Of a stretch of DNA of 64,000 nucleotides, positions 43,926 to 53,035 are shown in pieces; the first letter of the stretch is position 1, and each line of letters opens with the position of its first letter. A program made the translations under genes and the position numbers. Under the pieces are notes generated by a model. That model was given only the letters and a program-made list of their open reading frames with translations. It was not told the origin of the DNA and did not search any database. Origin of the DNA: Burkholderia sp. lig30 (GTDB lineage: Bacteria > Pseudomonadota > Gammaproteobacteria > Burkholderiales > Burkholderiaceae); assembly GCF_000687455.2 (NCBI RefSeq), contig NZ_JGVW01000086.1:62001-126000 (forward strand), written 5' to 3'.

Positions 43926-44705
43926 TCATCCGAACGCGGACACGCGCAGCAGCTCGCGCACGCGCTGTTCGCGCGCGTCGAGCGGCGGCGCTTCCCGTGG
44001 CGCGCGCGCCAGCATCGTCGCGACGCCGCGCCGCACGTCGATCTCGCGCACCACCGCGCCCTGCTCGACCACGAACGCGACATCGGCAAGCGCGACGACG
44101 TCGTCGACGTCGTGCGTGATCATCACGGCCGGGATGTCCCAGTCGCGGATCACGTCGCGCAGGTGCCGGCGCAGGTCGTCGCGCAGCGCCGGGTTCAGCG
44201 CCGAGAACGGCTCGTCGAGCAACAGCAGCCCGGGCCGGCAGGCGAGCGCGCGCGCGAGCGCGACGCGCTGCCGCTGCCCGCCCGACAGCGCATGCGGCCG
44301 GCAGTGTGCGAGCGACGCGAGGCCGAAGGATTCGAGCAGGCCGTCGACGCGCAGGCGCGCGTCGTTCGACAGGCCGCGCCGATACCAGCTCGTCAGCCCG
44401 AATGCGACGTTCTTGAACACCGTCAGGTGCGGAAACAGCGCGTAATGCTGGAACAGGCAGCCGACGCCGCGCTGCTCGGGCGGCAGGTCGACGCCGCGCG
44501 CCGCGTCGAACAGCGTGCGCCCGTCGACGCGCACGTGCCCGTGACGAGGCGTCAGCAGCCCCGCGATCGCGTGCAGCGTGAGCGACTTGCCCGCGCCCGA
44601 CGGCCCGTAGAGCGCGATCACGCGCGCGTCGGACGCGAAGCGCGTGGCGAGCGCGAAGCGCCGCGTGCCGTCCGACACCGTCGCATCGAGATCGACGTCG
44701 ATCAT
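43926..44705 (-). CDS. modC: molybdate ABC transporter ATPase, short form
   Basis: A 259-residue ABC ATPase. Walker A is LYGPSGAGKSLTL, the signature HALSGGQRQRVALARALA, Walker B LLLLDEPFSALNP, and the switch His ITHDVDDV. Full-length ModC is about 350 residues with a C-terminal TOBE domain; here that domain is absent. The gene ends near RELLRVSAFG with the separate molbindin gene just after. It energises ModB for molybdate import. Confidence 0.85.
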   Translation of the reverse strand: MIDVDLDATVSDGTRRFALATRFASDARVIALYGPSGAGKSLTLHAIAGLLTPRHGHVRVDGRTLFDAARGVDLPPEQRGVGCLFQHYALFPHLTVFKNVAFGLTSWYRRGLSNDARLRVDGLLESFGLASLAHCRPHALSGGQRQRVALARALACRPGLLLLDEPFSALNPALRDDLRRHLRDVIRDWDIPAVMITHDVDDVVALADVAFVVEQGAVVREIDVRRGVATMLARAPREAPPLDAREQRVRELLRVSAFG

Positions 44706-44717
44706 GGGGTGCTCCCG

Positions 44718-45470
44718 TCAGGCGCGCGCAAAGCCGTAGCGCTTCAGGATCGCCTGCGCGGGCGGGCTCATCAGATACGCGATGAACGCCTTCGCCAGCG
44801 CCGGCTCGCGGCTCGCGCCGACCGCGACGACCGGATAGGTGACGGGATCGTGGCCGTCGACCGTCTGCACGATGCCGACCCGGTCCGGCATCAGCATCGC
44901 CTCGGTGCGGTAGACGAAGCCCGCGTCGGCCTCCGCGCGCGCGACGTAATCGAGCACCTGCCGCACGCTGTCGGCCTGCACGAACTTCGGGCCGAGCGCC
45001 TCCCACAGCTTCGCGCGCGACAGCGCCTGCTGCGTGTAGCGCCCGCACGGCACCGTCGCGGTCTTGCCGATCGCGATGCGCCGCACCGCCGGATCGGCGA
45101 GGCCGGCCAGCGACTTCACCGGCGACGCCTGGCCGGCCGGCACGACGAGCACGAGCGTGTTCGCCGCGAAATCCTGCTTCGTCGCCGGATCGAACACGCC
45201 CGCCTCGATGCCGCGCGCGACGGTCTCCTCGTCGGCGCTGACGAACACGTCGACGGGCGCGCCCATGCGGATCTGCTGCAGCAGCACGCCGGACGCGGCG
45301 AAGTTCAGGCGCACGGTCACGTCCGGGTGCGTGGCCTCGAAGCGCGCGCCGATTTCCTTGAACGCATCGGTCAGGCTCGCGGCGGCGGACACGGTGAGCT
45401 GCTGCGCGCACGCGGCGACGGGAACGAGCAGCACTGACAGGCAGGCGAGAAAGCGGCGAAGGCATTGCAT
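44718..45470 (-). CDS. modA: periplasmic molybdate-binding protein
   Basis: A 250-residue exported binding protein. A signal peptide (FLACLSVLLVPVAACA) is followed by the typical start QLTVSAAASLTDAFKEIGAR. The family blocks NFAASGVLLQQI, GAPVDVFVSADEETVARG and ADAGFVYRTEAML are present, as is YPVVAVG. AGGAGC precedes the ATG at 45470. It captures molybdate (or tungstate) for ModBC. It lies 17 bp after modB and 12 bp before modC. Confidence 0.9.
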   Translation of the reverse strand: MQCLRRFLACLSVLLVPVAACAQQLTVSAAASLTDAFKEIGARFEATHPDVTVRLNFAASGVLLQQIRMGAPVDVFVSADEETVARGIEAGVFDPATKQDFAANTLVLVVPAGQASPVKSLAGLADPAVRRIAIGKTATVPCGRYTQQALSRAKLWEALGPKFVQADSVRQVLDYVARAEADAGFVYRTEAMLMPDRVGIVQTVDGHDPVTYPVVAVGASREPALAKAFIAYLMSPPAQAILKRYGFARA

Positions 45471-45487
45471 CGAAGAGGCTCCTGTAA

Positions 45488-46192
45488 TCAACGCAGCGCA
45501 AAAAAGCGCTTGGACAGAACGAGCACCGCGACCGACAGCGCGGACGTGATGCACGCGAGGAAGAAGGCGGTCCCGTCGCGACCGTCCTGCATCGCGTCGT
45601 AGATCGCGAGCGACAGGGTTTGCGTCTGGCGCGGGATGTCGCCAGCGATCATCAGCGTCGCGCCGAACTCGCCCATCGCGCGCGCGAACGCGAGCAGCGC
45701 GCCCGCGAGGATCGTCGGCCACGCGAGCGGCAGCGTGACCCGCGCGAATACCGAGAACGGCGATTGCCGCAACGTGCGCGCGGCGGCCTCGAGCGTGCCG
45801 TCGACGCCGGCGAATCCGGCGCTCGCCGCCTTCAGCACGAGCGGCAGCGCGACGACCGTCGACGCGAGCACCGCGCCGTGCCAGTTGAACACGACCGTGT
45901 AGCCGAGATGCGCGTACACCCAGCCGCCCACCGCGCTGCGCCGGCCGAGCACGACGAGCAGCCCGTAGCCGATCACCGTCGGCGGCAGCACGAGCGGCAG
46001 CATGCAGGCTGCTTCGAGGAGCGCGCAGCCGGGAAAGCGCCGGCGCGCGAACAGCCAGCCGAGCGCGATGCCGGCGATCGACGCGAGCACGGTCGCGATG
46101 CCCGCGACTTTCAGCGACAAAAGCAACGGCGGCCAGTCGACGCGTTGTAGGAAATCCGACATTTGCGACACGTCCTGTGTGATGAATTGCAT
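45488..46192 (-). CDS. modB: molybdate ABC transporter permease
   Basis: A 234-residue inner-membrane permease with about five to six helices. The cytoplasmic EAA loop (LEAARTLRQSP-like: GTLEAAARTLRQSPFSVFAR) and the ModB-typical LPLVLPPTVIGYGLLVVLG and FARAMGEFGATLMIAG are clear. ATG at 46192 follows AAGGAA. The gene order modB-modA-modC-mop differs from the usual modABC. Confidence 0.9.
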   Translation of the reverse strand: MQFITQDVSQMSDFLQRVDWPPLLLSLKVAGIATVLASIAGIALGWLFARRRFPGCALLEAACMLPLVLPPTVIGYGLLVVLGRRSAVGGWVYAHLGYTVVFNWHGAVLASTVVALPLVLKAASAGFAGVDGTLEAAARTLRQSPFSVFARVTLPLAWPTILAGALLAFARAMGEFGATLMIAGDIPRQTQTLSLAIYDAMQDGRDGTAFFLACITSALSVAVLVLSKRFFALR

Positions 46193-46331
46193 GACGTTCC
46201 TTGTGCTCGCAAGATGCGAGCCATCGGTTCGCGGGCCGGTGGCAGTCGCGCGTGGCCGTGCGCGGCACACGTTATCGGCCGCGCCTCGCCTCCTGCCTGT
46301 CCACCGCCTGCCGTATGCGGCGCGCCGCCTG

Positions 46332-47324
46332 TCACGTCCCGCCTAACCCGAGCGCGCTGGCGAGCCGCGCAAGCGCCGCGCGTCCCGCTTCCGGGTCGTG
46401 TGCCGCAGGCTTCAGCAGCAGCCGGTGCGGCCCGAGCGCCGCCGCGAGGCGCCGGATCTGCGCGACGCAGCGGGCCGGATCGCCGATCACCGCGTTCCCG
46501 ACAATGACCGCATCGCTTGCGTCGGGTGCGAACATCGGCGGCAGCTTGTCGGGCGCGAACCGCACCTCCATGCGCCGCGGGTAATCGCGCACCGCCGCGA
46601 CGCCGTGCGCGATCGCGCGGCGGTCGTCGTCCTCGCAATGAAAGAAGCGCGCGATCGCGAACGGAAAATCGCCGCGCCGCGCACGCTCGGCGGCCACTTG
46701 CGCTGCGACCGGCACGAGATCGGCCGAAGGCGTCGCCATCAGCCCGTAGCCATGCTCTGCCGCGAGCCGCAGCGCATCGTCGCTCAGGCTCGCGAGCCAC
46801 ACGGGCACCGGCTGCTGCAACGGGCGCGGATGGATCGCGATGTCGTCGTAGCGGAAGAATTCGCCGTGAAAGCGCGTCGACGGCTCGCGCCACAGGCGTT
46901 GCACGAGCGCGAGCGCCTCGAAGGTTCGCGCCCGCGCGACCTCGGCGGACGGCAGCCCGGCCTGGCGGTATTGCTCCGGAAACGGGCCGCCGCGCGCGAC
47001 GCCGAACTCGACGCGCCCGCCGCTCAGCAGGTCGAGCGTCGCGATTTCCTCGGCGACGCGCACCGGATCGTTCAGCGCGAGCAGCGACGCGCCGGTGCCG
47101 AGCCGCACCCGCGCGGTGCGCGCGGCGATCTGCGCGAGCAGCACGGTCGGCGCGCTGCCGATCGCGAAGCCGCTGTGATGGTGCTCGGCGACCCAGACCT
47201 CGTCGTAGCCGTGCGCGTCGGCGAACGTCGCGGTGCGCACGGTCTGCTCGAGCGCATCGCGGGCGTCGCCCGACGGGTTCTCGACGTTCAGGAACACACC
47301 GAAGCGTTGTGGCAATGTCGACAT
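46332..47324 (-). CDS. LLM-class flavin-dependent oxidoreductase
   Basis: A 330-residue luciferase-like monooxygenase of the F420/FMN TIM-barrel class. Typical are the N-terminal FGVFLNVENP, WVAEHHHSGF, GTGASLLALNDPVRVAEE and FGVARGGPFPEQYRQAG. FMN-dependent oxidation or oxygenation is expected, with an unknown substrate. It is upstream of modB on the same strand, 139 bp away, and need not be in that operon. Confidence 0.85.
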   Translation of the reverse strand: MSTLPQRFGVFLNVENPSGDARDALEQTVRTATFADAHGYDEVWVAEHHHSGFAIGSAPTVLLAQIAARTARVRLGTGASLLALNDPVRVAEEIATLDLLSGGRVEFGVARGGPFPEQYRQAGLPSAEVARARTFEALALVQRLWREPSTRFHGEFFRYDDIAIHPRPLQQPVPVWLASLSDDALRLAAEHGYGLMATPSADLVPVAAQVAAERARRGDFPFAIARFFHCEDDDRRAIAHGVAAVRDYPRRMEVRFAPDKLPPMFAPDASDAVIVGNAVIGDPARCVAQIRRLAAALGPHRLLLKPAAHDPEAGRAALARLASALGLGGT

Positions 47325-47425
47325 GTCGGGTTCGTGGTGAGGGCTCGACCGCTCACATGCAACCTTCGTGCCTATGCCGCCCATTAATGTCGCACGCAGT
47401 CTGGTGCTGATCGATATCGCACGAT

Positions 47426-47755
47426 TCAGGGCTCTCGCGACACCTCTGGCGGCAGACAGTGCCAGTGTCTGCCGCCAGGGTCGAACAGAGCAAGTTCGCA
47501 CCGGGATCGGTCCATACCGGGCTCAACTTGCATCGGCCGGCCAATGCGCAGCGCGAACCGCGCGGCTTGCTCCGCTCGCCCGGTCAGCCGCCGGTGCGTG
47601 TCCTCCCAGGCATAGAGTCCCGCGCACTCGTACAAATAATCGGCTTCGTCGAGCGCGATGGCGTCCACTTCGAAGCGGATCGGCATCCCTGCACGTGCAT
47701 CCCTAAACACCGGACGCCACTGAGCTTCCCCTGAAATTTCGCCTTCCAAGAGGTC
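47426..47755 (-). pseudogene. C-terminal fragment of an unidentified gene
   Basis: The minus strand encodes FIHDLLEGEISGEAQWRPVF, IRFEVDAIALDEADYLYECA and RRLTGRAEQAARFALRIGRP, ending EVSREP. The composition and mix of charged and hydrophobic residues look like real coding sequence. At about 47755 the sequence meets the integrase fragment on the other strand, so the gene's 5' part is gone. The longer open frame running on to 48229 is only the reverse of the integrase. The family is unknown. Confidence 0.4.
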
Positions 47756-48223
47756 GTGTATAAATTCGACGGAAAGGACGGAAGCAAGGGTGACAGGGAC
47801 CGGCTCGTGCCCGCCTCGGCGGAGATGATGGTCGAGCTCGGTCGCTACCGCCGCGAGCGTGGCCTTCCCCCGCTGCCCTCGCCGCACGAGGACACGCCGC
47901 TCGTACTGCCACTCGGAAAGTCCATGAAGCCGCTCACGCGCGCGGCGCTGCATACCATCGTCAAGGGCATCTTCGCGGGCGCGGCGGAAAAGCTGCGTCT
48001 GCGCGGTGACGACTACGCTGCGCGCGCAGCGCAGCTCGAGCGCGCTTCGGCTCACTGGATGCGCGACAGCGCGGGTTCCCACATGGCCGATGGCAACGTC
48101 GATCTGCGGCTCATTCGCGACAACCTCGGCCACGCGTCGCTCACCACAACCAGCCTCTACCAGCATGCCGATGACGACCAGCGACATCGGGAAACCGAAG
48201 AGAAACACCGCATCGACTGGTAA
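47756..48223 (+). pseudogene. C-terminal half of a tyrosine recombinase (integrase)
   Basis: Residues from GKDGSKGDRDRLVPASAEMM onward match the catalytic half of an integrase. The HxxR motif is in SAHWMRDSAGSH, the LGH motif in RDNLGHASLTTTSLYQH, and the nucleophile Tyr is in that stretch. The N-terminal half, with the first catalytic Arg, is missing; the sequence before 47756 belongs to another fragment. It cannot be functional. It hints at a former integrative element near 47.4-48.7 kb. Confidence 0.75.
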
Positions 48224-48225
48224 CT

Positions 48226-48471
48226 TCAAATGTGGCGATTGGTGGAGCCTGTCGCGCGCATCACCCCCAGCCGCTGCAACTGCTCACGCACCACACAACC
48301 CGCCACGGCGTGCTTTTTCGGGAGCCGGTATGTCAGCGTCGAGTTCGCATACCCCAGCCGGAACCGCTCAACCAGTTCCGCAGTCACCAGCCCCCGCTCC
48401 GCCAGAAGAGGTGGCCTCGCCCGTTCGGACAGGTTTTCGATATTTTTAAGTGGAATGTCCGAGGCAGTCAT
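48226..48471 (-). pseudogene. N-terminal fragment of a DNA primase-like protein
   Basis: The frame MTASDIPLKNIENLSERARP, then GLVTAELVERFRLGYANSTL, TYRLPKKHAVAGCVVREQLQ and RLGVMRATGS matches the start of CHC2/Toprim-type primases carried on plasmids and integrative elements. It ends after about 81 residues where the integrase fragment begins on the other strand. This is a remnant. Confidence 0.5.
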
Positions 48472-48668
48472 GCTGCCAACTTGATCGCAGGCAGCGTCGC
48501 GAAGGACGCCCGAAGGGAAGTCGCGCAACGGCTGTTTTAACCCTCGCACGCCCAGCGCCGCGATGCTCCGACGCCATAAAGCACAATCCCGGCGCTCGGG
48601 CCGGGTTCGGGTCACTGCTGCTGTTCCGGGTAAAAACCCACGCAAGCGTATCCTGCGACGGTAGCGCT

Positions 48669-49169
48669 CTACTGAAGCCAGAACGGCTTTCCCTCAAGCG
48701 CATCGTATTCCGCCAGCGGCTTGTTCTTGTCGCGTGCGAAGCCCGGCAAATCGGACATCACCACTCGAACCGGCTGGTAAATGGCGAAATCGTTCAGAAA
48801 TGACTTCGCCGAACTACAAGCGTCCTTAAAGCCCTCGAAGTATTTGCTGAACACATCGGCAAGGGTCGGCTGGTCCGGTTTCAGCCAGCTCCGCCCCGCG
48901 TCACCTGACAACAATGTATCCCACTCTACGGCTGAAGCGGCGGGATGCTGCGCAAAGATATGGTGTGCCTGCTCCATCAGTGCCGAAGCCTTGTCCAGCT
49001 CTTCCCGCCGCAGATATCGTCGATACAAACGATCGGTCAACAGGCTCCAGTCCTGATCCGGGTGAGCCTGTTCGGCGTAGGTCTTCAGACAATCGAAGAA
49101 CAGGATCACATCCGAGCTGGGGCCAATCTCGCATATACGGCAACCACCGTGGAAACCAATCTTCCTCAT
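48669..49169 (-). CDS. Imm70-like immunity protein, probable orphan CDI immunity gene
   Basis: A 166-residue soluble protein, with a pattern recalling the Imm70 family (DWSLLTDRLYRRYLRREELD, KASALMEQAHHIFAQHPAAS, VEWDTLLSGDAGRSW). It reads as an intact gene and is AT-richer than typical chromosomal genes. No toxin partner is beside it: an IS6 fragment occupies its upstream side. In CDI loci such genes sit behind orphan toxin ends, and an LYNRQSH junction lies 0.65 kb away on the same strand. The Imm70 assignment is from memory of the family pattern. Confidence 0.5.
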   Translation of the reverse strand: MRKIGFHGGCRICEIGPSSDVILFFDCLKTYAEQAHPDQDWSLLTDRLYRRYLRREELDKASALMEQAHHIFAQHPAASAVEWDTLLSGDAGRSWLKPDQPTLADVFSKYFEGFKDACSSAKSFLNDFAIYQPVRVVMSDLPGFARDKNKPLAEYDALEGKPFWLQ

Positions 49170-49254
49170 TTGAACTGTATCGCCTCTGGGCTGATGATCC
49201 CGTTAGATTTTTGCACGATCCCACGAACAATTGTGCTCATTTGAGCGTCGGTTA

Positions 49255-49734
49255 CGGTTTGCCCTCGGGTACCTGTTGTGGCGCGCCGTCGACGAACATG
49301 GCGCCGACCTCGACATCCTGCTGCAGAAGCGGTGTGACAAGGCTGCTGCCAAACGCTTCTTAAAGCGCTTGCTGCGTTTGAACCCGGTGCCGCGCAAGAT
49401 CGTCACCGACCAGCTGCGCAGCTATCCGGCGGCGAAGGCTGACATTCCTGCGCTCGCTCATGTGAAGCACGTTTTCGTCAAAGCGGCTGCACGCTTGAAC
49501 AACCGTGCAGAGAACAGCCACCAACCGACACGCGAACGCGAGCGTCGCATGCGCGGCTTTCATGACCCGAAACGCACGCAGGAATTTCTCTCGTGCTTCG
49601 GGCCGATTCGGCAACACTTCGCGCTCAAGCGGCATCTGCTGCGCGCCTCGCTCTACCGCAAACAACTCGCGGCAAGATTCATCGCCTGGTGCGAGTTCAC
49701 CGAGGTCACCCGAAATCCGTCCTGCGTTTTCTGA
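49255..49734 (+). pseudogene. IS6-family transposase, C-terminal part
   Basis: YLLWRAVDEHGADLDILLQK is followed by RCDKAAAKRFLKRLLRLNPV, PRKIVTDQLRSYPAAKADIP and LNNRAENSHQPTRERERRMR, then HLLRASLYRKQLAARFIAWC. This is the IS6/IS240-type DDE transposase from its first Asp (AVDEHG) to the C-terminus. The N-terminal HTH is missing or destroyed. It interrupts the orphan CDI region between the Imm70-like gene and the LYNRQSH junction. Confidence 0.75.
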
Positions 49735-49814
49735 TGGATGGGCGCCCGCCCTCTTTCCGCCACAGTCCCCGCACCGCTGTAGGTAAAAAGCCCCGTGCTC
49801 GCCAGTATCTTCTC

Positions 49815-49850
49815 GTTATCGTGCGACTGCCTGTTGTACAGAACCTGGCA
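49815..49850 (-). other. orphan CDI junction LYNRQSH (first)
   Basis: On the minus strand the sequence reads VLYNRQSHDNEKILASTG starting about 20 bp after the cdiI-like stop. It matches the motif that opens CdiA toxin ends in Burkholderia, and its DNA (TCGTGCGACTGCCTGTTGTA on the plus strand) is nearly identical to that in the main CdiA gene. The reading frame breaks off toward the IS6 fragment. Confidence 0.65.
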
Positions 49851-49869
49851 AACGCCAGATTCGTCGCTC

Positions 49870-50145
49870 CTACTTCGACTGATCCTCGTCGTCGTCCTTC
49901 ACTTTGTAGCTCTCTTGTGCCTTCTTGTAGCTGTTGTCGAATGGCTTGATCTTCAACATCGCGGCACGGCTTGTAAAGCCGCCGACCAGCGCTATCCCGA
50001 AGCCGGCTAGCAACACGCCCCCCCCCAGAATCGACGGAGGAATAAATCGCACCGCGATATACATCTCCGCGATGCCAACCACGATCAAACTCCATCTCAT
50101 CCATCGAGGAAAATTCCCATCCTCGATTAGCTTAATTTTTCGCAC
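49870..50145 (-). CDS. CdiI-like immunity protein (small membrane protein)
   Basis: A 91-residue protein starting at GTG 50145, with GGAGGA six bases upstream, inside the last codons of the CdiA fragment (14-base overlap). Two hydrophobic helices (WSLIVVGIAEMYIAVRF and SILGGGVLLAGFGIALVGGF) and a charged tail ending KVKDDDEDQSK are visible. Position directly behind the toxin and a membrane topology fit immunity against a membrane-active toxin. An upstream GTG at 50160 is possible but has a poorer ribosome-binding site. Confidence 0.65.
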   Translation of the reverse strand: MRKIKLIEDGNFPRWMRWSLIVVGIAEMYIAVRFIPPSILGGGVLLAGFGIALVGGFTSRAAMLKIKPFDNSYKKAQESYKVKDDDEDQSK

Positions 50146-52193
50146 CGCTTCCTCCAGCACTCCCGGCAGCAGCCTTCACGACTCCCTGCCAATAAGAATT
50201 TATAATTCCCTGGATCTTATTCGAACGATCGCTGTTATTCATAGTACTGGACACCCCATTGATAACCGGACCTAGAAGAGGATTTTTTTCCGATGCGGCA
50301 TTCGACACCATGTTGAGCACGCCGCTGACTCCGTACTGTCCGACGTTCGGATTTACCATTTGCCCGAGAGCGTCGGCGCCAACGCCGATGGCGGTTGCGC
50401 CAGACGCAATCTGTGTGAACGCCGGAGCGAACGGAGTCGGAGCAGACGCCAACGCGCCGCTCATCGAGCCGACCCATCCGGCGGTCATTGAGGTAGCCGA
50501 CGCCAGATCGCCTATCGTCGACTTGACGTAATTCAAATCGGACTGGTTCGGCAGCCGCGTGAAAGGCCCGGTCAGCGTAAAGTCGTACCCGGAGCTCGAC
50601 GGTCGGTCGTAGGTGACCATACTCGGCACACCGCCGGGTGTCACCTTGTTGTAATTGTCCAGGATGTACGCTTGAACCAGTGGATCAGGTTGCGCAGTCT
50701 TTTGCGTCAGCACCGTTTGTCCATCGGCCGTCGGCTTCGCACCTATCCACTGCGCCCCGCTATCCGTAGGCACTTGCCCCACCAGTATCGCCGGCGCACC
50801 AGATTCATGTTGCATCCCAATCGATGCTCCCATGATTCGCATCTGCTCTTCGATCTGCGCCTGCGTGTATTTGCCCTTGCTCTTCTCCGCCAGTTGCTTC
50901 GCCAGCGTCCGCTCCTTCGCCTTGCTGTCCTCGTGCAACTGCCTGTTGTACAGATCGGCATTCAATGCCCCGCCCGCACCGGTCATCGCTCCAGCAGAAC
51001 CACCGAGCGCCCCGCCTGCAGCCGCGCCGGCCAATCCCGCCGCCACATTCGACAGCACCTTGCCGCCGACCGTGTCGCTCAACGCGCCGGCTGCGGCATT
51101 GCCGACAAGGTCGCCAGCAATCGTGCCGCCAACGGCACCCGCCACGTTGCCGCCCCCCATCGCTGCGCCAAGGCCCGAGACGGCCGCATGTGATGCGATG
51201 CGGGCTGCGCCGTTCTCACTCCACAATGCCATCTGCTGCTGCGCTGCCGTCATGTCAGCCTGCGCCTGAGCCGCCCCAGCCTCGTCACCGGCGGCCTTTG
51301 CGTCCTTGTTTGCCTGATTCGCCTTGTCGAACGCCTTGCTTGCCCGATCTTTCAGCGCAGTCGCCACATCCCCCACCACCTGCATCCCAACCTGGCCAAC
51401 GCCCTGCTGGACCGCCATGTCGTTCTGCACCTTCTGCGCATCGAAGGTGTTCTGCACCGCGCCATTCGCATGCGCGGTATCGCGGCTCATGCCCGCCGCG
51501 CTATCCCGACCGGTGCCCGCATCACCGCGCACCGTGATCATCCCGGGGCTCACCGCCGCATACGTCGTGCCGGACGCGTCGCTGCTCGTACCGGCAACGG
51601 AGAAGCCCGTCGGCCCAAGCCCCTGCGAATTCTGCGGCCCTGGAAATTTGTTTGCAATCCGACTTATCGGCGTCTTGAATGTGGCACCGTCCTTCGCGCT
51701 CGTACCAAAACCACCGCTCACGCTAAAGCCGATCGTGTCGCCCGAATAACTCGCCTGGTTCTTCAGGTTCGTATAGTCGAAGGTCTGTGTCGACAGGGTG
51801 TTCTTGTCCGTGCTGGCCGTGCTCGCGATCACCCCGCCATCCAGCTGGGTGTGATTCCCGACGTTGACATTGAACCCGCCGTTCCCCGCGTAAATCCCGC
51901 TCTGCTGATTGACCGACTGGTAGTTGGCCTTGATGTTCTGCTGGCTTGCGCTCGCGCTGCCGCTGACCGTCTGACCGTAGCAGAACGGCGGCACGCAGAT
52001 GCTCGCCTGGAATCCGCCGCTCGATTGCCTGCTGTCGTATGTGCTCGTATCCTGACGGCTCTGGATGTTCAGGTCACGCCCCACGCTTGCGTCGACCGTG
52101 TTACCCGCGACTTCCGCGCCACGCAGATTGGTATCCCGACCGCTTGCCATCGACAGCGTATTGCTGGCGTTGATCTGCGTAGCCAGATCGCAC
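50132..52193 (-). pseudogene. 3' part of a CdiA/filamentous hemagglutinin-like gene, toxin end intact
   Basis: About 685 codons, cut off upstream at 52193 by other fragments. Upstream half: FhaB-type repeats ([20 protein letters not shown]). Middle: a helical Ala-rich stretch, then a Gly/Ala-rich pretoxin region (AVGGTIAGDLVGNAAAGALS). The junction motif ALNADLYNRQLHEDSKAKER lies near 50956, followed by about 275 residues of toxin end. The last 130 residues are hydrophobic and Gly/Ala-rich (GALASAPTPFAPAFTQIASG; VGADALGQMVNPNVG), suggesting a membrane-active toxin. The secretion signal and most of the fibre are missing, so this copy cannot be delivered by itself. Confidence 0.8.
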
Positions 52194-52292
52194 GTATTCG
52201 CGCGTACAGAACCCCTGCAGAAGCTTGCCATCGTCGAGAGCCTGCGCCGGCAAGGTCATGTGGTTGCGGTCACAGGCGACGGCGTGAACGAT
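52194..52292 (+). pseudogene. 33-codon fragment of a P-type cation ATPase
   Basis: The plus strand reads [20 protein letters not shown] followed by [13 protein letters not shown]. This is the conserved P-domain end of P-type ATPases (TGDGVND holds the Mg2+ Asp). It is joined at 52193/52194 to the CdiA fragment and at 52292/52293 to the ISL3 transposase fragment, both on the other strand. It is a remnant with no flanking ATPase sequence. Confidence 0.7.
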
Positions 52293-52928
52293 GTTCATGT
52301 CCATCGCGACGGCTTCGATCTCTTTGCACCGTTCGACGCCGAGCCAGTCAAAGAACGGGCGAATCGCTTCCCGGCTGCGTCCTTCCCCGACCCACAACAC
52401 GCGGCGCGTATCGGCGTCCATCACCACGGTGGCGTAACGGTGGCCCTTGTAGAGCGCAAATTCGTCCATCACCAGCCGACTCGGCCGTGCCTCGGGCAAC
52501 GCATCAAGACGCGCCTGCAAGCGTCGCGTATCGATGCGCCGGACGGTTTCCCAATGCAGCCCCGATAGCTGGCAGACGTGGGCGACCGGCAGTTTCTCGC
52601 ACCAGTGCCCGACGAATTCGGCCAAGCGCCGGGTGATTCGGGCGTGCCGATCCAGCCAGCTCACGCGCTCGGTGCGTGGCCCGCAGTCGGCGCACCGTAC
52701 CCGGCGCAGACGCACACGTAGCCAAACCGCATCGCCCAATATCGGCAGGTCGCGAATCGTGCGCCAGCCTTGTTCATGCACGCGCTCGCTGCGCTGGCCG
52801 CAGCCCGAGCATCGAGCCGAATTGCCGACTTCGGGCAGCAAGGTGATGCGCGTCACGCCAGGCGTGCGCTCGAGTTCGGTAACGGTAAAACCTTCCCAGA
52901 ACGGGAGGTCGAGTTTATGATCGGCCAT
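52293..52928 (-). pseudogene. ISL3-family transposase, truncated
   Basis: About 212 residues of an ISL3 transposase. An N-terminal zinc ribbon (CSGCGQRSERVHEQG; CADCGPRTERV) precedes an HTH ([20 protein letters not shown]) and the start of the DDE domain ([20 protein letters not shown], then IEAVAMDMN). The frame breaks exactly at the P-type ATPase fragment, losing the second half of the catalytic domain. The end of the element, GGTTCTTCACGGATTAGCG, is at 53035 on the minus strand. Confidence 0.8.
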
Positions 52929-53035
52929 GAAAGCGGTGGTCGTTGGAATTGTCTGATTGGTCGCACAACCAGTCTATTCCTTCGGGCACCGCTTTCCTTT
53001 TTGGGCGCCGCCTTCACGCTAATCCGTGAAGAACC
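52293..53035 (-). mobile_element. truncated ISL3-family element
   Basis: From the terminal repeat-like GGTTCTTCACGGATTAGCG (53035) to the break in the transposase. It has inserted into, or been joined to, an IS3-family gene whose reading frame ends at that point. Only one end is present. Confidence 0.65.

Noticed and set aside
47426..48229. A continuous 267-codon minus-strand open frame
   Set aside because: Only its last 110 codons look like protein; the rest is the reverse of the integrase fragment. The open frame is produced by the junction.
52065..52568. A 167-codon plus-strand open frame running across the CdiA/ATPase/ISL3 junctions
   Set aside because: Only 33 codons (52194-52292) are genuine P-type ATPase sequence; both flanks are the reverse of real minus-strand genes.
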